Source: CAZAQB01 sp964487155
GTDB lineage: Bacteria > Pseudomonadota > Gammaproteobacteria > Nitrococcales > Nitrococcaceae
Reading direction: 5' to 3'
NCBI GenBank assembly: GCA_964487155.1
Contig: CAZAQB010000033.1
Coordinates: forward strand, 1-27,009
DNA: 27,009 bases
The notes below the pieces were generated by a model. That model was not told the origin of the DNA. It worked only from the letters and a program-made list of their open reading frames with translations, and ran no database searches. Below are positions 24,683 through 27,009 of this stretch, piece by piece. Position 1 is the first letter of the stretch. Every line of letters starts with the position of its first letter. The position numbers and the translations under genes were made by a program.

Positions 24683-26035
24683 TGGGAGTGGCATCGCCAG
24701 CAGCCCGCCGGAGACCAGCGCCACCATCAGCACGATGAGCGCCACCGGCAAAGCCGGGCTGATATTGTTCAGCCGTCGGAACACGTTGCAGAGCGCGCCG
24801 ACGAACCGCTGCGGCACGGTCCTGGGGCTCTTGCTGTACTCCATGGCCGCCTTGACCACGTAGAACACGGCGATGTTGAGGCCGATGCCGAGCCGGCGCC
24901 CCAGCGCCGTGGTGCCGTGATCCACGTAGTAGTTGCACTTCAGCAGGATGCGCGGGGGATTGGTCTCCCGGTAGGAGCCCTCCACCCAGTGCCGCTCCCG
25001 GTGGAAGTCCAGCAGGCCGAAATCGTAGGTTTTGAAGTTCGCGCGCTGCCGGCTGGAATCGAAAACCACCTCCAGGTGATCGTCGGAGGACAGATAGATC
25101 AGCGCCCGCACCACCGTCATGCCGGGCAGCGAGCGCAGGTTGCCGTCGTAGTGGACGTCGAACAGACCCTGGTCGCCGCCGCGATCATAGTTGTAGCGGG
25201 ACAGGTAGATCTCGTCGGTCATGGGCAGCGGCACCACCCTGCTGCCTGGGTAGGCGGCCTCGATCCCTGCGAGCACCTCGGACGAGTAGCGTACCCGGTC
25301 AATGAGGGCCACGGCGGAGTCGGGCAGGGTCTTCACGTAGCGGTGCATCGACGATTCGCGGCCTACGAACGCGGAGAAATCGTGCAGGAACCACTCCCGC
25401 AGCCGATCTGCTGCGCCCCGCTCGTCGGCGCCGCGGAACGTCCCCAGACGCACCGGAAAGAACCGCTGCTTAAAATGCAGATCCAGGTGCTCCACCAGCG
25501 CGGTGAGTACCGTCAGCGCCATGTGGCCGGGAATCAGATAGGGATAGGCCTGCGTGAACGTGGGGCTGAGCGCGTACAGGCCGGCGAGTTGCAGCATGAT
25601 CCCGAGATGCATCGGATGGGGCACCCCGTTGTAGGGGAACGCCGTGATCCGCCGCGGCGCCACCGCGCCCAGTTCGACCCCGTAGTACGTGCGGTCCCAG
25701 CCCAGCGCCCGGACGGCGGCGAACTGCAGCCACAGGCCCGCCGCGATGGGCGCCGCCGCCCACAGGTTCAGGGGCCTCGTCAGATACGGTGCGAACGCCA
25801 CCGCCAGCGTCCCGACAGCCAGCATGCGTAGCACGAACGTCTGCCGGCTGAACTGCTCAAGGGTGGTTCGCCGCCGCACGAAAGCCTCGATATTGAGCAG
25901 GTGGAAGGCGTAGCTCAGCAGATAGATCAGCACGCCCCCCGCGTCGAACAGCAGGCCCAGCACCAGGCCGGCGAACGCGAGCGAGGCGAGCCGAAAGTCC
26001 AGCATGTCGGCAATGGTGGCGGACAAACGAGCCAT
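24671..26035 (-). CDS. Predicted fusion of PEMT-like membrane methyltransferase and 2OG-Fe(II) oxygenase-like domain
   Basis: A 454-residue protein. Residues 1-190 hold several hydrophobic segments (about 16-48, 68-84, 92-108, 143-157, 168-180) and the phospholipid/isoprenylcysteine methyltransferase-type signature PYNGVPHPMHLGIML near 134-148, like the RHPxYxG SAM-binding motif of PEMT proteins, with EHLDLHFKQRFFP further on. Residues 230-375 look like a double-stranded beta-helix oxygenase: H295-x-D297 in FDVHYDGNL, a distal His at 345 or 349 in DFHRERHWVEG, and R362 in PPRILLK as 2-oxoglutarate anchor. A last hydrophobic segment lies at 429-448. The ATG at 26033-26035 follows GGAGGA 11 bases upstream. 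The substrate is unknown; a membrane lipid head group is a guess. I cannot rule out that one half is a look-alike. Confidence 0.65.
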   Translation of the reverse strand: MARLSATIADMLDFRLASLAFAGLVLGLLFDAGGVLIYLLSYAFHLLNIEAFVRRRTTLEQFSRQTFVLRMLAVGTLAVAFAPYLTRPLNLWAAAPIAAGLWLQFAAVRALGWDRTYYGVELGAVAPRRITAFPYNGVPHPMHLGIMLQLAGLYALSPTFTQAYPYLIPGHMALTVLTALVEHLDLHFKQRFFPVRLGTFRGADERGAADRLREWFLHDFSAFVGRESSMHRYVKTLPDSAVALIDRVRYSSEVLAGIEAAYPGSRVVPLPMTDEIYLSRYNYDRGGDQGLFDVHYDGNLRSLPGMTVVRALIYLSSDDHLEVVFDSSRQRANFKTYDFGLLDFHRERHWVEGSYRETNPPRILLKCNYYVDHGTTALGRRLGIGLNIAVFYVVKAAMEYSKSPRTVPQRFVGALCNVFRRLNNISPALPVALIVLMVALVSGGLLAMPLPAGS

Positions 26036-26273
26036 GGCGTGAACAGTCCTCCTGCGGCGACGGCGCCCTTACCGGGTCGTCATCCCGCCGTGTTCGAACT
26101 CGGCTGCCTACCCTATGAAAGTTGTGTTGCCGTTGTGTGTTGCTGCTGCGTACGCCTCGATGGCGACGGTTTTGTCGGCGCTATTCTTGGGGTTCGTGCC
26201 ACCACCGGGTTCGCAGTCACCGTGAATCTTCACAGGCTGCTGCTGGAGCGCGCGGCGCGCAACAGGCCGCGCC
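26036..26273. other. Divergent intergenic region
   Basis: The region probably carries the promoter of the minus-strand methyltransferase/oxygenase gene; no clear hexamers were found. A short frame at 26115-26225 (+) would give a 36-residue hydrophobic peptide beginning MKVVLPLCVAAAYASMATVL and ending in PPPGSQSP. It has no ribosome binding site and I do not call it a gene. The coding-like remnant of a dehydrogenase begins at the right border. Confidence 0.4.
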
Positions 26274-26792
26274 TCGACCCCCGAGACGGCCTGGCAACAC
26301 TACGGCCTCAGCCCCGAGCGGGCGCGCGCCGGCGGTATGGACCCGCAGATGTTCAATTCGTTTCTCGACGCCACCAAGTCGGCTACCGAGATGGCGGCCG
26401 TCGCCAACGCGACTGGGCTCGACCCGGCACCCGATGGCCTGGCCTTTCCGCCCTGCGGGGTCGACGACCTGCCGCGGGTGCTGCGGCCCGCCTCGGACGG
26501 CGGCATCCTGCCCCACAGCGGCCAGGTCGAGGTGGTCTGCTCGCTGGAGCGCGACGGCCGCCCGGTGTTCCGAGACCTGCGCTGGGGCGTCTACGTGGTG
26601 TTCGAAGCGCCGACTGATTACGTCGAGCGCTGCTTTGCCGAGTACGGCCTGGTCACCGACCCTTCCGGCCGGTACTCGGCCCTCTACCGACCCTGTCACC
26701 TGATCGGCCTGGGACTCGGCAACGATGCGCCGGAGTCCGAGACTCCGAGGCGCCGTTGCGGCGGCCGCCCCGGGCCGACGAAATGCAACCTG
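26274..26792 (+). pseudogene. Truncated COG4091-type (SAF-domain, homoserine dehydrogenase-like) gene
   Basis: The frame reads STPETAWQHYGLSPERARAG, then MDPQMFNSFLDATKSATEMA, followed by VANATGLDPAPDGLAFPPCG, VDDLPRVLRP and GVYVVFEAPTDYVERCF. The string is typical of the middle of predicted NAD(P)-dependent dehydrogenases with a SAF domain, which are normally above 400 residues. The Rossmann-fold N-terminus is absent: upstream the frame meets a stop at 26223-26225. The homology fades after YRPCHLIGLGLG near 26722, and the frame ends inside the mobile element that starts at 26793. The gene is thus broken at both ends. The ATG at 26337 is only an internal methionine and has no ribosome binding site. 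Confidence 0.7.
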
Positions 26793-26961
26793 CTAGCAGC
26801 CTGTCGGACTTAGGTGCCCGTCGCGAGCCGAGTGGGAGAGCGAGGTCAGTTTTTCGATCGTTTGAGGAGAATAGCCGTAGCTATTTGACGAAAAGGATCG
26901 GAAAAATGGGCCGCTATCCCACCGGCGCAGTAGGAGCAGCCTAAGTCCGACAGGCTGCTAG
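26793..26961. mobile_element. MITE-like element with 22-bp terminal inverted repeats
   Basis: The terminal repeats at 26793-26814 and 26940-26961 are perfect 22-bp inverted copies beginning CTAGCAGCCTGTCGGACT. CTAG at both ends may be a 4-bp target duplication, leaving 18-bp repeats. Inside, TTTTTC (26850-26855) and GAAAAA (26901-26906) flank AATAGC-CGTA-GCTATT (26870-26885), so the whole 169 bp can fold on itself. There is no transposase frame. The A/T-rich middle differs from the surrounding sequence. It looks like a non-autonomous derivative of an insertion sequence whose family I cannot name with certainty. Confidence 0.75.
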
Positions 26962-27009
26962 ACTCAGGGGTCTTCCCATTCCGAATTGAAAAGCCCATGG
27001 CAACGCCTT

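Noticed and set aside
26115..26225. 36-residue hydrophobic peptide frame
   Set aside because: It looks like a membrane segment but has no ribosome binding site and lies next to a pseudogene; chance is more likely.

Overview
The window reads as chromosomal DNA from a GC-rich gammaproteobacterium. The basis is the gene order mutS / pncC-thpR / recA-recX-alaS-lysC-csrA-tRNA-Ser(GCU), a core order well known from this class, together with strong third-position G/C use. A purple-sulfur or halo-alkaliphilic lineage (Ectothiorhodospiraceae/Chromatiales type) is my guess from composition and gene content and cannot be proven from this sequence alone.

Layout. Positions 1-190 hold two short REP-like palindromes. 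On the minus strand follow an unrecognised exported helical protein, a hemerythrin-type protein whose upstream region carries three stacked dyads, and a 1177-residue iron-sulfur flavoprotein that joins a GltD/NfnB-like half to a PyrK/NfnA-like half. A DUF457 (YdjM/YbcI) membrane protein gene at 5631-6662 is bracketed by two copies of a roughly 250-bp repeat with nested inverted repeats. From 6915 to 17105 lies the conserved genome-maintenance and translation block: mutS (minus), then plus-strand pncC and thpR (overlapping ATGA), recA, recX, alaS, lysC, csrA and tRNA-Ser with its own promoter and terminator. recA is preceded by a degenerate LexA-like box placed against the probable -10 element. 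csrA has a leader rich in GGA motifs.

Positions 17208-23037 carry a GST-family protein (minus), then on the plus strand an entericidin-type lipoprotein, an NDUFA9-like atypical SDR, an exported M1-like metallopeptidase, a short cation diffusion facilitator with a non-standard metal site, and a small coiled-coil protein whose ribosome binding site sits inside a palindrome. The last 4 kb is accessory: an orphan lipoprotein with a glycine-rich stalk, a protein that appears to fuse a PEMT-like membrane methyltransferase to a 2-oxoglutarate/Fe(II) oxygenase-like domain, a decayed COG4091-type dehydrogenase-like pseudogene, and a 169-bp MITE-like element with perfect 22-bp terminal inverted repeats ending in CTAG.

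The most interesting items are the methyltransferase-oxygenase fusion, the paired nested-repeat elements around the DUF457 gene, the MITE-like element beside the pseudogene, and the single-chain NfnAB-like flavoprotein. No CRISPR array, integrase, transposase gene, rRNA or defence operon was seen.
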